From: JARRNO01 sp037384885
Lineage (GTDB): Bacteria; Acidobacteriota; UBA4820; DSQY01
Direction of reading: 5' to 3'
DNA: 28,171 nucleotides
NCBI GenBank assembly: GCA_037384885.1
Contig: JARRNO010000002.1
Location: forward strand, 1-28,171
A program made the translations under genes and the position numbers. Below the pieces are notes generated by a model. It was not told the origin of the DNA and did no database searches. It saw only the letters and a list, made by a program, of their open reading frames with translations. Shown one piece after another: positions 14,283 through 22,798 of the stretch. Each line of letters opens with the position of its first letter. The first letter of the stretch is position 1.

Positions 14283-14741
14283 ATGAGCCGACCACAGTGG
14301 AAACTCCCAAACCGGGCCCTTATGACGCTGCTGCTTTTTTCCCTTGCCTTGACGGCAGGCGTGGCGGTCCGGGCCGGTATGTTTACCCAGCACCGGGAAG
14401 GTACCATCGAAAATATTGAAAAACAGGACCAGAAAATATTTGCGAAAGTCTCGCTGAATGAGCCGAATACGGAAAACGAAATTCTGGCGGTCGGAAGCGC
14501 ACCCCTCCAGGTGCAAATTGCCATGGGCGTCAAGCTGGAAATCCAGCTCGGCACCTCTTTCTTCCGCATGCCCCTTGGGCGGGTTCTCAGCGTGTCCAAG
14601 GACGGAAAGACCTGCGTGGTCGAGGTCGTTCCGACTTACCTGGAGCAGACCGTCCAGAACCCCACCAATCAGACCGCTTACAAAGTGGGGCATTTCTTCG
14701 AAGTCGGGGCGACCGTATCCATTGGCCGCGAGTCCTTGTAG
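14283..14741 (+). CDS. Small exported or membrane-anchored protein of unknown function
   Basis: This 152-residue protein is not recognised. A basic N-terminus (MSRPQWKLPNR) and a hydrophobic stretch at 12-30 form a signal peptide or single anchor. The rest is predicted beta-rich, with short strands such as GRVLSVSKDGKTCVVEVVPTYL, and has a single Cys in the mature part. ATG 14283 is chosen because AGGAGG ends 6 nt upstream; the ATG at 14277 abuts the ribosome site. A strong terminator follows, so it appears monocistronic. The compact beta fold suggests a periplasmic or envelope role, but nothing identifies it. Confidence 0.8.
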   Translation: MSRPQWKLPNRALMTLLLFSLALTAGVAVRAGMFTQHREGTIENIEKQDQKIFAKVSLNEPNTENEILAVGSAPLQVQIAMGVKLEIQLGTSFFRMPLGRVLSVSKDGKTCVVEVVPTYLEQTVQNPTNQTAYKVGHFFEVGATVSIGRESL

Positions 14742-14774
14742 GCGGATCGGAACGTTCCGGTTCCGGATGCAGAC

Positions 14775-14804
14775 GCGGGCCGCCCGGACGGGCGGCCCGC
14801 TTTT
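14775..14804 (+). terminator. Rho-independent terminator, also usable from trxB
   Basis: GCGGGCCGCCC (14775-14785), loop GGAC, GGGCGGCCCGC (14790-14800), then TTTTGT. Flanking CAGAC (14770-14774) and GTCTG (14805-14809) extend the pairing. It lies 33 nt after the stop of the plus gene and 25 nt beyond the trxB stop on the other strand, so it may serve both. Confidence 0.88.
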
Positions 14805-14829
14805 GTCTGCCCGGAAAAATCAGGCGGAG

Positions 14830-15774
14830 TTATTCTTCAAGATGCGCCGCAAGCCAGCGCTCACAGTCGAGCGCGGCCATGCATCCGCTTCCGGCGGCGG
14901 TGATGGCCTGGCGGTAGATCCTGTCCTGCACGTCTCCAGCTGCGAAAACGCCTTCCACGGAGGTCCGGGTGCTCTTGCCCTCGGTGAGAATGTATCCGGT
15001 GTCATCCATGTTCAGCTGGCCCTTGAAGATGTCCGTGTTGGGCTTGTGCCCGATAGCGTAAAAGAGGCCTCCGCTTTCCACCTTCCGGGTTTCGCCCGAC
15101 TTGACGTTCTTGACGACCACGCCTTCGACGCTCTTTTCTCCGAAGGCGTCCTCTACCACCGAATTCCAGATGAACTCGACTTTCTCGTTGTGGAAGGCGC
15201 GGTTCTGCATGGCCTTGGAAGCACGCAACTCGTCCCGGCGATGCACGATAACGACCCTGGAAGCAAAGTGGGTCAGGTAGAGGGCTTCTTCCATGGCTGT
15301 ATCGCCACCGCCCACGACGACCAGCACCTTGTCCCGGAAGATGGGAAGGGCCCCGTCGCAGACGGCGCAAGCCGAAATTCCCCGGTTCCAGAGACGGTCT
15401 TCGGAGGGGAGGTGAAGGCGTTTCGCGGTTGCGCCCGTTGAAATGATGACCGAATGCGCCTCCACGGTCGTTTCCTGTGATTTGATCACGAACGGCCGCT
15501 TGCTCAGGTCCGCGCTCTCCACGTCCTCGGTCAGGATGCGGGTCCCGAAGCGCTCACTCTGCGCGCGCATCTTTTCCATGAGTTCGGGTCCGCTGACGCC
15601 GTCGGGGAATCCTTGGTAGTTTTCCACCTCCGTGGTGGTCATGAGCTGTCCGCCGGCGACGCCGCCCGCCATGAAACCCTCGAACATGAGCGGGTTCAAA
15701 CCGGCGCGGGCCGTATAAACCGCGGCCGAATGGCCGGCCGGGCCCGATCCGATGATCACGACTTTTTCTGGCAT
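14830..15774 (-). CDS. trxB: Thioredoxin-disulfide reductase
   Basis: This 314-residue cytoplasmic flavoprotein passes electrons from NADPH via FAD to thioredoxin. The FAD-binding start is KVVIIGSGPAGHSAAVYTARAG. The redox-active pair CAVC is at 136-139. The NADPH site has VVVGGGDTAMEEALYLTH and VVIVHRRDELRAS, and the second FAD motif is GVFAAGDVQDRIYRQAITAAGSGCMAA. Length and domain order match bacterial low-molecular-weight TrxB. The start is ATG 15774 with GGGAG upstream. It is transcribed towards a shared terminator at 14775. It stands 117 nt from the carboxypeptidase gene, which is on the same strand upstream. Confidence 0.96.
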   Translation of the reverse strand: MPEKVVIIGSGPAGHSAAVYTARAGLNPLMFEGFMAGGVAGGQLMTTTEVENYQGFPDGVSGPELMEKMRAQSERFGTRILTEDVESADLSKRPFVIKSQETTVEAHSVIISTGATAKRLHLPSEDRLWNRGISACAVCDGALPIFRDKVLVVVGGGDTAMEEALYLTHFASRVVIVHRRDELRASKAMQNRAFHNEKVEFIWNSVVEDAFGEKSVEGVVVKNVKSGETRKVESGGLFYAIGHKPNTDIFKGQLNMDDTGYILTEGKSTRTSVEGVFAAGDVQDRIYRQAITAAGSGCMAALDCERWLAAHLEE

Positions 15775-15835
15775 GGCTGCTGATCTCCCTCGTGTTTGCT
15801 TTGTCTTGTCTTATTGTTCAGATCGATGGCGCGTG

Positions 15836-15880
15836 TGCCGCGGGACGGGACAGGATCGAGCCCCGCCGCCTCCCGCGGCA
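15836..15880 (-). terminator. Inverted repeat after the carboxypeptidase gene
   Basis: TGCCGCGGGA (15836-15845) and TCCCGCGGCA (15871-15880) are perfect 10-bp arms with a 25-nt loop that can pair further (CGGGACGGG against CCCGCC). It lies just beyond the stop of the minus-strand gene at 15892. There is no U tract, so it may be a weak terminator or an mRNA 3'-end stem. Confidence 0.45.
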
Positions 15881-15891
15881 CAACAAGTCCA

Positions 15892-17382
15892 TTACAAGCC
15901 ATAGAGCGCCCGGTATTTCAACTCCAGATAGTCCATGGAGGCCGAGGCGCTCAAAGGTTTCCCGGTCACCTTGATGCAGAGATCACCCGGCAGGTAACGG
16001 CGCCCATGCTGGTGGATGTTTTCCCTCAGCCAGTCGCGGATCGGAAGGAGCTCGCCCCGCCCGACCCTATCGTCGAGGTCGGGCATGTCTTTGCGAAGCG
16101 TTTCCATAAACTGCGCGGCGAATAAGTTGCCCAGTGTATAGGTGGGGAAATAGCCGATCAGCCCCGCAGACCAATGGATGTCCTGAAGGACGCCGTCCCG
16201 GTCATCGGGCGGCGTGACGCCAAGATAGGACTGCATCTTGGTGTTCCAGGCCTCGGGCAGATCGGCTGCTTCGAGGCTTCCCCGCAGCAGGGCGCTTTCC
16301 AGCTCGAAGCGAACGAGAATATGTAAGTTGTAGGTGGCTTCATCGGCCTCCACGCGGATCAGGGAAGGCTTGACCGTGTTGACGGCCCGGTAGAATGCGT
16401 CCTCATTCACGTCTCCAAGCGCATCGGGGAACTGCTTCTTGAGGGGCCCATAGTAATGGCGCCAGAACGATCGCGAGCGCCCCACCATGTTTTCCCAAAA
16501 ACGCGACTGGGATTCGTGGATGCCCAGCGAGCAGCTGCCGCCCGATGGATTCCGGTAACGCTCGTGAGCCAATCCTTGCTCATACAGGGCGTGGCCGGCT
16601 TCGTGGATGACGCCGAAAAGGGCGGTGGGAAGAAAATCCTCGAGATAGCGCGTGGTGATTCGCACGTCCGCCAGCGTGCCGATCGTGAAGGGGTGGGCCG
16701 AGACGTCCAGCCGCCCCGCTTCCATGTTGTACCCCATATCGGCGACGACCGACCGGCAGAATGCTTCCTGGCCTCCCTTAGGAAAGGAGCGCCTGAGGAT
16801 CGAAGCGTCCGGTTGGCCTGGTGCGCCGCGGACGGCTTCGATCAGGGGAACGAGACGGGTTTTGATTTCTTTAAAAAGCCCCTGCAGATGTTCTTCGGTC
16901 ATGCCGGGCTCAAACTCTTCCAAAAGCGAGTCATAACGGTTTTCTCCGCCCAAAGCATCCGCCGTTTCGCGCGTCAGCTTGACCACCTCTTCCAGGTGGG
17001 GCTTGAAGGTGGGGAAGTCATTATGGGGACGGGCTTCCTCCCAAACGCTTTGGGCCATGGCCACTGCCTTGGCCCGGGCCTGGACGAGCTCGCCGGGGAG
17101 CTTGACGGCCCGGTCGTAGGCCCGCCTCGCCTCACGAACGTCCGCCCTCTCGTCGGCGGTGAGGTCATCGCGATTTTCCATCTTGAGAATGGCGTCTCCG
17201 GCCTCGGGCGAAGTGGCCTTCTGGTGCATCAGGCCGGCGAGGGAGGCCATCTGGTTGGCGCGCTGCTCAGCGCCCCTTCTGGGCATCATCACCTGCTGGT
17301 CCCATTCCAGCAGGCCCTGGATTTCAGCCAGGTCGTGCAGTGTTCCGGCCATGCTGTAAAAAAGTTTCCGGTCGTCCGGCAT
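15892..17382 (-). CDS. Carboxypeptidase Taq family (M32) metallocarboxypeptidase
   Basis: This 496-residue cytoplasmic zinc carboxypeptidase trims C-terminal residues from peptides. The active-site helix is FGVIHEAGHALYEQGL with HEAGH at 260-264. The third ligand lies in GIHESQSRFWENMVG, the M32 motif HESQSR-WEN, about 26 residues later. The length is normal for the family and the protein is mostly helical. The start is ATG 17382 with CGGAGGAA upstream. A -10-like TATACT lies at 17437-17432 on the minus strand without a good -35. It probably acts in peptide recycling. No operon partner is evident, though trxB lies downstream on the same strand. Confidence 0.95.
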   Translation of the reverse strand: MPDDRKLFYSMAGTLHDLAEIQGLLEWDQQVMMPRRGAEQRANQMASLAGLMHQKATSPEAGDAILKMENRDDLTADERADVREARRAYDRAVKLPGELVQARAKAVAMAQSVWEEARPHNDFPTFKPHLEEVVKLTRETADALGGENRYDSLLEEFEPGMTEEHLQGLFKEIKTRLVPLIEAVRGAPGQPDASILRRSFPKGGQEAFCRSVVADMGYNMEAGRLDVSAHPFTIGTLADVRITTRYLEDFLPTALFGVIHEAGHALYEQGLAHERYRNPSGGSCSLGIHESQSRFWENMVGRSRSFWRHYYGPLKKQFPDALGDVNEDAFYRAVNTVKPSLIRVEADEATYNLHILVRFELESALLRGSLEAADLPEAWNTKMQSYLGVTPPDDRDGVLQDIHWSAGLIGYFPTYTLGNLFAAQFMETLRKDMPDLDDRVGRGELLPIRDWLRENIHQHGRRYLPGDLCIKVTGKPLSASASMDYLELKYRALYGL

Positions 17383-17838
17383 TGTATTCCTCCGTTTGAC
17401 AGAGTGATGAGAGCGCCGTACTTAAAATCATAGTATAACGCGCGGCCGCCGCCGCGGCGAATCGGTTCATCTCCCGCGGTCCGCCGCTCCGCGAAAAGAC
17501 GCATCAGCCTATGCAGCGTCGTTTGCTCGCTAAAGGACGAAGTCTGCATCAAACTTCATGCAAATCCTTAGCGTTTGTCGGCCGTTGGCAGTCCACCGTC
17601 GGGCTGCAAAGCGGCCACTCACGATTCACAAAGCACCGGCCGCGAAGCGGCCGCCGCGGGCGTTGCGTTCGGCGTGGGCCGCCATTAAAATATGAGTAGA
17701 GGATTCGGCATCGTAGATGCTCCAACCAGGGTTCATGGGTGTGCTGTTCCACAGCCCTCTTCGAGGGGGCGTGGGCGCCGCCGGATTCGTGGCAGGGGGA
17801 CAGGTCGAGAAATACGCAACGGTTAGGGGGAGGACCCG
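17383..17838. other. Intergenic region with palindromic repeats between divergent genes
   Basis: No gene is supported in these 456 bases. It has a copy of the GGCAGTCCACCG repeat (17582-17617) and a CGGCCG-CGAAG-CGGCCG palindrome at 17638-17654. On the plus strand TTGACA (17396-17401) is followed after 17 nt by TACTTA, a weak promoter candidate. Several short minus frames at 17549-17937 show no coding character. Confidence 0.55.
17582..17617 (+). repeat. GGCAGTCCACCG repeat, copy 2
   Basis: CCGTTGGCAGTCCACCGTCG followed by GGCTGCAAAGCGGCCA. It matches copy 1 at 12926-12963 over CCGT-GGCAGTCCACCG-CGG and shares a following GCGGCC block. Confidence 0.5.
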
Positions 17839-18528
17839 ATGAAGCGATTCGGCTGGACGGCAATCGGCTTGGCGCTGCTTTTGTCCTGTTCGGCGGGCAG
17901 CGGACCCAAAGGGGTGGTAAAATCCTTTTTCAGCCACCTCATGGAGGGGAATTACGAAAAGGCCTACCTTCTCGTGGCCACCCAGGACAAGAAATTCAAA
18001 TCACTTGAAGAGTTCAAAGGGCAAAACGGTGTGCTCACCATCCCGTACATTCACCGCCTCAAGAAGGCCATCAGGATCAGTGTGAAAAGCGTCCGCCGGG
18101 GGGATGATTCACACGCCGTGGTCCAGGTCCAGGTTCGCCACCCGGATTATAATGTCATTGCGGGCGCCTTGAAGGGGAACGTGCTGGGACTGGCCTTTTC
18201 GCAGGCGGGCAGCGAACAGAAGGCGAAGGAGGTGGAAGCCGCTTTTCACGCCTACTACGAAGGAAAGCCCATCCCCCTCGTGAAGGAACAACTGATCCTC
18301 CAGCTTGAAAAGCAGGGCACCGCCTGGAAAATCCGGATGCCTCACTGGAGAGTTCAGTCTTTGATGAATGAAGCCGACCAAGATGCCCGTTCTGGAAACT
18401 ACTCTTCGGCGTTGAAAGTCTACAGCAGGATCCTGCAGCTGGAACCAGGGAATGAAGCGGCGCAGGCCGGCGCCGATTCCATGAAAGAAAAGGAACCCCG
18501 GCAGTCCCCGAGGGGCGCCGGGGTCTGA
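17839..18528 (+). CDS. Lipoprotein with NTF2-like domain and a C-terminal TPR-like motif
   Basis: The 229-residue product has a lipoprotein signal (MKRFGWTAIGLALLLSC, lipobox LLSC, Cys17), so it is probably lipid-anchored in the envelope. Residues about 24-165 (KGVVKSFFSHLMEGNYEKAYLLV...) resemble the NTF2-like/DUF4878 type of lipoprotein domain. Residues about 171-205 (NEADQDARSGNYSSALKVYSRILQLEPGNEAA) form a TPR-like helical pair. The start is ATG 17839 with GGGAGG five bases upstream. It lies 22 nt before the OsmC-family gene, so the two are likely co-transcribed. Its function is unknown; a role in binding envelope partners is inference. Confidence 0.85.
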   Translation: MKRFGWTAIGLALLLSCSAGSGPKGVVKSFFSHLMEGNYEKAYLLVATQDKKFKSLEEFKGQNGVLTIPYIHRLKKAIRISVKSVRRGDDSHAVVQVQVRHPDYNVIAGALKGNVLGLAFSQAGSEQKAKEVEAAFHAYYEGKPIPLVKEQLILQLEKQGTAWKIRMPHWRVQSLMNEADQDARSGNYSSALKVYSRILQLEPGNEAAQAGADSMKEKEPRQSPRGAGV

Positions 18529-18550
18529 GATCTTCCCGGAGGAGAGCCCC

Positions 18551-19015
18551 ATGGCGGAGGAAAACACCTTTAGCGTAACGGTCGAACATCTTCAGGGGTA
18601 TGAATTCAAAGTGGGATTCGATCTAAAGGGAGTTCCTCCACTCGCGCTGGACGAACCCGAACCTCTCGGAGAATCGAAGGGGCCCAACGCATCCAGGGTG
18701 CTGGCGGCGGCGGTGGCGAACTGCCTCAGCGCGAGCCTCCTCTATTGTCTGCAGCGCTCAAGAATCACCCCCGAAGACATGAAAACCACAGCCGTGGGGA
18801 CGATCGAAAGAAACGACCACGGCCGGCTGCGGGTGGTGCGCATCGACGTGGCCATAGACCTGAAGGGGATGGGGGAGGCCGGGCCTCGGTTTGATCGCTG
18901 CTCGGGTCTCTTCGAAGATTTCTGCGTGGTCACCGCGAGCGTTCGCAACGGTCTTCCGGTGAAGGTGACCGTTCGCTCAGACGGCGAGATTGTCCACACC
19001 AGCAGCGGAGAATGA
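18551..19015 (+). CDS. OsmC-family protein (peroxide-reducing or related)
   Basis: This is a 154-residue single-domain OsmC/Ohr-type protein. Family members reduce organic hydroperoxides with two cysteines. Cys58 (LAAAVANCLSASLLYCL) and Cys125 (GLFEDFCVVTASVRNGLPVKVTV) sit where OsmC has its catalytic pair, and two extra cysteines occur at 66 and 117. The FCVVTASVRNG segment resembles the YhfA-like branch, for which peroxidase activity is less certain. The start is ATG 18551 with GGAGGAG upstream. It follows a lipoprotein gene by 22 nt, and a stem-loop lies 70 nt downstream. Electron donor and substrate are unknown. Confidence 0.88.
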   Translation: MAEENTFSVTVEHLQGYEFKVGFDLKGVPPLALDEPEPLGESKGPNASRVLAAAVANCLSASLLYCLQRSRITPEDMKTTAVGTIERNDHGRLRVVRIDVAIDLKGMGEAGPRFDRCSGLFEDFCVVTASVRNGLPVKVTVRSDGEIVHTSSGE

Positions 19016-19084
19016 GTGGCGCGGAAGGCGGGTTGCCTGGCAGGCGGAGCCGCTGCTATCCTGAACCTCAACACAGAGATCTCC

Positions 19085-19106
19085 GCCCGGACGGCGCTGT
19101 CCGGGC
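19085..19106 (+). terminator. 8-bp hairpin after the OsmC-family gene
   Basis: GCCCGGAC (19085-19092), 6-nt loop, GTCCGGGC (19099-19106), 70 nt past the stop. There is no U tract, so it may be a weak terminator or a leader hairpin of the next gene (start 19125). Confidence 0.4.
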
Positions 19107-19124
19107 CCGATTCCGGAGCCTCCC

Positions 19125-19601
19125 ATGACTCTCCGAAACTGGTTTTGCCTGTTCATACTCGTGTGGGGGACCGGCCTCTGCTGGATGGCCGTCCGTCAAG
19201 TCGTGCGAAGAAGGGGCCGTCCCAATGCGAGAAGCCGGGGCGTGGTCTATTTCCTGCTCGCCACCGCGGCGCTGCTGTGGATCGTTCGCGGGTTCGAGGC
19301 TGGACCTTGGGATTGGCTGGGCTTATCGGGAGCGGTTTTAGGCGGCGCGGCCGCCTTTCTGATTCTTGCCCTATTCGAAACCGGAGCGGGGGATCTACAA
19401 ATAGGTGTGTTCCGACGGTCCTGGAAACGATGCCTGACCGGGTTCATTCTGTCGGCGGGTGGAATCGTCCTCTTGTCGATGGCCATGTGGGGCATGCACT
19501 TCCTTGTGGGTCCCGTTCTCGTCATCACCGGAGTCATCTTCTGGGCCGTTGGAGTCCTCTTTGCCGTGGGAAAGATCGGCCCCGCCGGGCGGCGGGGTTG
19601 A
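19125..19601 (+). CDS. Small integral membrane protein, function unknown
   Basis: This 158-residue protein has about five predicted membrane helices: near 6-24, 40-57, 64-88 (SGAVLGGAAAFLILALFE), 103-123 (CLTGFILSAGGIVLLSMAM) and 126-148. A basic loop (RRRGRPNARSR) after helix 1 suggests that loop is cytoplasmic. No family is recognised. The start is ATG 19125 with CGGAG about 7 nt upstream. The upstream OsmC-family gene is 109 nt away, so co-transcription is possible but interrupted by a hairpin. It converges on the M16 peptidase genes, with a terminator in the 63-nt gap. Confidence 0.75.
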   Translation: MTLRNWFCLFILVWGTGLCWMAVRQVVRRRGRPNARSRGVVYFLLATAALLWIVRGFEAGPWDWLGLSGAVLGGAAAFLILALFETGAGDLQIGVFRRSWKRCLTGFILSAGGIVLLSMAMWGMHFLVGPVLVITGVIFWAVGVLFAVGKIGPAGRRG

Positions 19602-19634
19602 TAAAGAAAAAGGAGCCCGGCGAAGCCGGGCTCC
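19602..19634 (-). terminator. Rho-independent terminator of the M16 peptidase operon
   Basis: On the minus strand GGAGCCCGGC, loop TTC, GCCGGGCTCC (19634-19612) is followed by TTTTTCTTTAT. A strong terminator 30 nt beyond the stop of the minus-strand gene. On the plus strand the stem has no U tract. Confidence 0.92.
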
Positions 19635-19664
19635 CTCCTGCGCACGATTCGATCTTGATCGGGT

Positions 19665-21104
19665 TCATGGTTTGGGCAGGGGCTTGATGCTGACCTCTCC
19701 AAGCTTTCCCATACCCTGTTTCAGGGCGTCTGCAGGGCCCAGGACGAGCCAGGACATTTTGTCCGGGTGCAGGTATTTCTCTGCGACCTTCCGGCAGTCC
19801 GCCGGCGTCACCTTGCTGATGTGGTCGGTGTAGGTGGCCATATAGTCTGCCGGATATCCGTAGAACTCGAGGTGGGCCGCCCGGTCGGCGATCTGTGAAG
19901 CGGTCTGGTAATTGAAGACGAACTTGTTGATCAGGTTGTCCTTGGCGATCTTGAGTTCGTCCGCCGTGGGAGGCTTGGAAGCCATCCGTTCGAAAGCCTG
20001 CTTCATCAGCGCGGAGGCTTGGGCCGTCGTCTTGACTCCCGTCTGTGTATAGGCGCCGAAGATACCCCGGACGGTGGCGAAGCTGTAAAAGGATCCCGCG
20101 CCGTAGGCCAAGCCGCGGTTGCTCCGGATCTCCCGCATGAGAATGGAGTTGAACCCTCCGCCGCCGAGGATGAAATTCATCACGTCCATGGCATAGACGT
20201 CGCGGTTGAACGTCCTGCCGCGGCCGCGGGGAGCGGTCAGTTCTCCCACGAGCACGGTCGTCTGCGTGAGCTCCGGTTTGTTGACCAGTGTCACTCCCGG
20301 ATTCTCTTCGGCTGGGGCGCCCGCCACAGTGGGGTAGTCCACTTTTTCCTTTTTCCACGTCCGGAAGGCCTTGGTGAGCATCTTCTCCATGGCCTTCGGG
20401 TCGAAATCGCCGGCCACGGCAAGGATGGTGGCGTTCGGATGGAAATAGCGGGCATGGAACGCGGCCATGTCCTCGCGCTTGATCGACATGACGTCCTTGA
20501 CGGTGGTCCGGCGCGCCCAGGGCGAATCCCCACCATAGAGCGCCTGGTAAAATTCCTTCACGGCGATGGTAATGGGGCGGTCGAACTCGCGACGGATGGA
20601 TTCCATCATCTTGGCGCGCTCGATCTCCACCTTGCGGGCGTCGAAAACCGGGTGCATGAGCATGTCGGCAAAAATAGGAACGCCCTTGTCCACGTCCTTT
20701 GACAGGATATTCATGTCCAGGGTTCCCATTTCCTTGCCGATGTTCGAGGAAACACGGGCCGCCATGCCGTCCAGGGCCTCGGCGAGCTTGTCGGCGGGGT
20801 AGTTCTTCGTTCCGCCCGTTTCCAGGCAACGTCCCGTCAACCCGGCAAGACCCAGCTTGCCGGCGGGCTCGTAAATGCTTCCCACCTTGACCACGGCCTC
20901 GATGTCCACGAGAGGAAGGGTGTGATCCGGCAGCATGATGACGCGGATGCCGTTGGGAAGCGTCCTTTGGATCAGGTGCGGGGGCGTGTACTTCACGGGC
21001 TTCTGCTCGGGAAGCTGTTCCGGGCGCACCGGAAGGGATCCGGCCTGGGCGAAAAGGCCGAGTCCAAAAACCGAAAACAGGAGAATCAGAGCAAGTCGTT
21101 TCAT
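19665..21104 (-). CDS. M16 family protein, non-catalytic subunit, exported
   Basis: This 479-residue protein has a signal peptide (MKRLALILLFSVFGLGLFAQA) and two M16 domains. At the position of the zinc motif HxxEH it has GLTGR (88-92, in GLAGLTGRCLETGGT), so it cannot bind zinc in the usual way. It keeps the C-domain segment SNRGLAYGAGSFYSF, which carries the Arg/Tyr substrate-binding pair of M16. Such a subunit pairs with a catalytic one, here the preceding gene. ATG 21104 is preferred (GGAGG 7 nt upstream). It overlaps the upstream stop as TGATG, which implies coupled translation and equal amounts. The pair is likely periplasmic. Confidence 0.93.
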   Translation of the reverse strand: MKRLALILLFSVFGLGLFAQAGSLPVRPEQLPEQKPVKYTPPHLIQRTLPNGIRVIMLPDHTLPLVDIEAVVKVGSIYEPAGKLGLAGLTGRCLETGGTKNYPADKLAEALDGMAARVSSNIGKEMGTLDMNILSKDVDKGVPIFADMLMHPVFDARKVEIERAKMMESIRREFDRPITIAVKEFYQALYGGDSPWARRTTVKDVMSIKREDMAAFHARYFHPNATILAVAGDFDPKAMEKMLTKAFRTWKKEKVDYPTVAGAPAEENPGVTLVNKPELTQTTVLVGELTAPRGRGRTFNRDVYAMDVMNFILGGGGFNSILMREIRSNRGLAYGAGSFYSFATVRGIFGAYTQTGVKTTAQASALMKQAFERMASKPPTADELKIAKDNLINKFVFNYQTASQIADRAAHLEFYGYPADYMATYTDHISKVTPADCRKVAEKYLHPDKMSWLVLGPADALKQGMGKLGEVSIKPLPKP

Positions 21105-22645
21105 CACTTAGCCTCCTTCCCGGCTTGTTTCGGGGCGACCAGGGTGGCCATGGTCCGGTTGGACGGCGTCAGGTACTTGGCGGCGACGCGCATGACGTCC
21201 TGGGGCGTCATGGTCCTGATCTGGTCGATATACTTGAAAATGTTGTGCCAGTCGCCGGTGAGAATCTGGGTATGCCCGACAAGGACGGCCGTGGACATGG
21301 GCGTCTCCAGCTGCCGGAGGTAGTCCGCCAGAATCTTCGTCTTGCACTTTTCCAGCTCGGCCTCCGGCATGGGAGTTTGGGCCAGGGCGTCAAGTTCCGA
21401 CTGAATGGCGCCGGTGAGCTTGTCATAGCCTACGCCGCGGTTGGGGACGGCGAAGATCGTGACCAGGTTGTCGAAGCGCACGCCGGGATCTCCGTTCCAG
21501 CTTTGAACGGCCGCCGCCAAGTGGTCCTTCGCAACGAGCCTTTTGTAGAGCCTGGAGGTCAGCCCATCCGTCAGGGCGGTGGAGATGACGTCCATGACGG
21601 CGTCGTCTGCATCCGGCCATGTCGGTTTGTGGAATCCCATGAGCATCATGGGATTGGCCTTGTATTCGACGGTGACGGACCGTGGTTCTTGCTGGACGGG
21701 TTCCTTCGTGACGATGGGGATGGGATCCCCCCGCCGGGGGATCGTCCCGAAGTATTCGTCGATCCATTTCTTAGCCTGGGATACGTCAAAATTCCCGGCC
21801 AGCACCCCCACGGCGTTGGAAGGCGAGTAGTACTTGTGAAAGAAATCCTCGGCCTGTTTCATGGTGAGGGCCTTGATATCGCTGCTCCAGCCGATGGTGG
21901 GAATGCGGTAGGGATGAGCCATGAAAGCCGTGGCCTGGTAATGCTCGTAGAGCTTTCCGAACGGGCTGTTCTCAGTCCGCATGAGCCTTTCCTGGTAGAT
22001 CACGTCCCTTTCCGAATAGAACTCACGCATCACGGGCTCCCGGATGCGCTGCGATTCCATCAGCATCCACAGCTCGAGGGCGTTGTTCGGCAGAGAGACG
22101 AAATACTGGGTGATGTCTTCGCCGGTGGAGGCGTTGAGACCGCGTTCGCCGGCCAGGGTATACCATCGGTCGAATTCGTCCTTGACAATATATTTGTGTT
22201 CTTCGGCCGTCAGTTTCTTGACCTGTTCGGTCAGCGCCTTGATCTCCCCGGGTGAGGCCTTTCCCGTCGCCTTCAAGGTCGTGAGCTTGTCGCCGGCCTT
22301 TCGAAGCGCTTCGAAAATTGGCTTCTCCTTGGCCCAGTCCCGGGTTCCGATGTGGCGTGTGCCTTTGAAGGCCATGTGCTCGAACATGTGGGCCAGGCCC
22401 GAATCTCCGGGCACAGAATTGACGCCCCCCACCTTGAAGACGATGTAGCCGGAAAAGACGGGGGCGCCCTTCTCCGGTACCAGGATAAAGGTCATCCCGT
22501 TGGGAAGGTGCAGGGTTTCGGCCTGGATCTGAAGATTGAGCCCTGGTTGTGACGGCCCGGTCGGAGCGGTCTTGCTCTTCGCCGACCAGGGCGCCGAGGC
22601 CAGTCCCGCCAGGCACAAGGCGAGTGCAACGTGTCTGAACCGCAT
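21104..22645 (-). CDS. M16 family zinc metallopeptidase, catalytic subunit, exported
   Basis: This 513-residue peptidase has a signal peptide (MRFRHVALALCLAGLASAPWSA). The inverted zinc motif HMFEH is at 86-90 (GDSGLAHMFEHMAFKGT), with the downstream acidic ligand expected in the LWMLMESQRIREPVM helix. A charged helical insert of about 60 residues (about 105-170) separates the two, longer than in mitochondrial-type M16B proteins. The C-terminal domain is complete. It degrades peptides in the envelope together with the non-catalytic partner encoded immediately downstream (TGATG overlap). The start is ATG 22645 with GAGGAGG upstream. No other operon member is evident. Confidence 0.95.
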   Translation of the reverse strand: MRFRHVALALCLAGLASAPWSAKSKTAPTGPSQPGLNLQIQAETLHLPNGMTFILVPEKGAPVFSGYIVFKVGGVNSVPGDSGLAHMFEHMAFKGTRHIGTRDWAKEKPIFEALRKAGDKLTTLKATGKASPGEIKALTEQVKKLTAEEHKYIVKDEFDRWYTLAGERGLNASTGEDITQYFVSLPNNALELWMLMESQRIREPVMREFYSERDVIYQERLMRTENSPFGKLYEHYQATAFMAHPYRIPTIGWSSDIKALTMKQAEDFFHKYYSPSNAVGVLAGNFDVSQAKKWIDEYFGTIPRRGDPIPIVTKEPVQQEPRSVTVEYKANPMMLMGFHKPTWPDADDAVMDVISTALTDGLTSRLYKRLVAKDHLAAAVQSWNGDPGVRFDNLVTIFAVPNRGVGYDKLTGAIQSELDALAQTPMPEAELEKCKTKILADYLRQLETPMSTAVLVGHTQILTGDWHNIFKYIDQIRTMTPQDVMRVAAKYLTPSNRTMATLVAPKQAGKEAK

Positions 22646-22798
22646 GAATACCTCCTCCTCATGACGGTGATTCGCGTGGAATCATGAGCAATGTATGAGC
22701 AAATTTTTAATGGGGGCGTCGACGCGATGCCGCGGAGCGCCGCGGCGTCAGCAGCATTCCCCCTCCCATTTTTCAACCCTGTACGCGCACCGCTCGGT

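Noticed and set aside
17549..17937. Minus-strand frames upstream of the lipoprotein gene
   Set aside because: They overlap each other in different frames, cover repeat sequence and have no domain or ribosome site.
19534..20829. A 431-codon minus-strand frame overlapping the M16 subunit gene
   Set aside because: Its translation is Arg/Gly/His-rich without domains, and the overlapping frame encodes a clean M16 protein with signal peptide.
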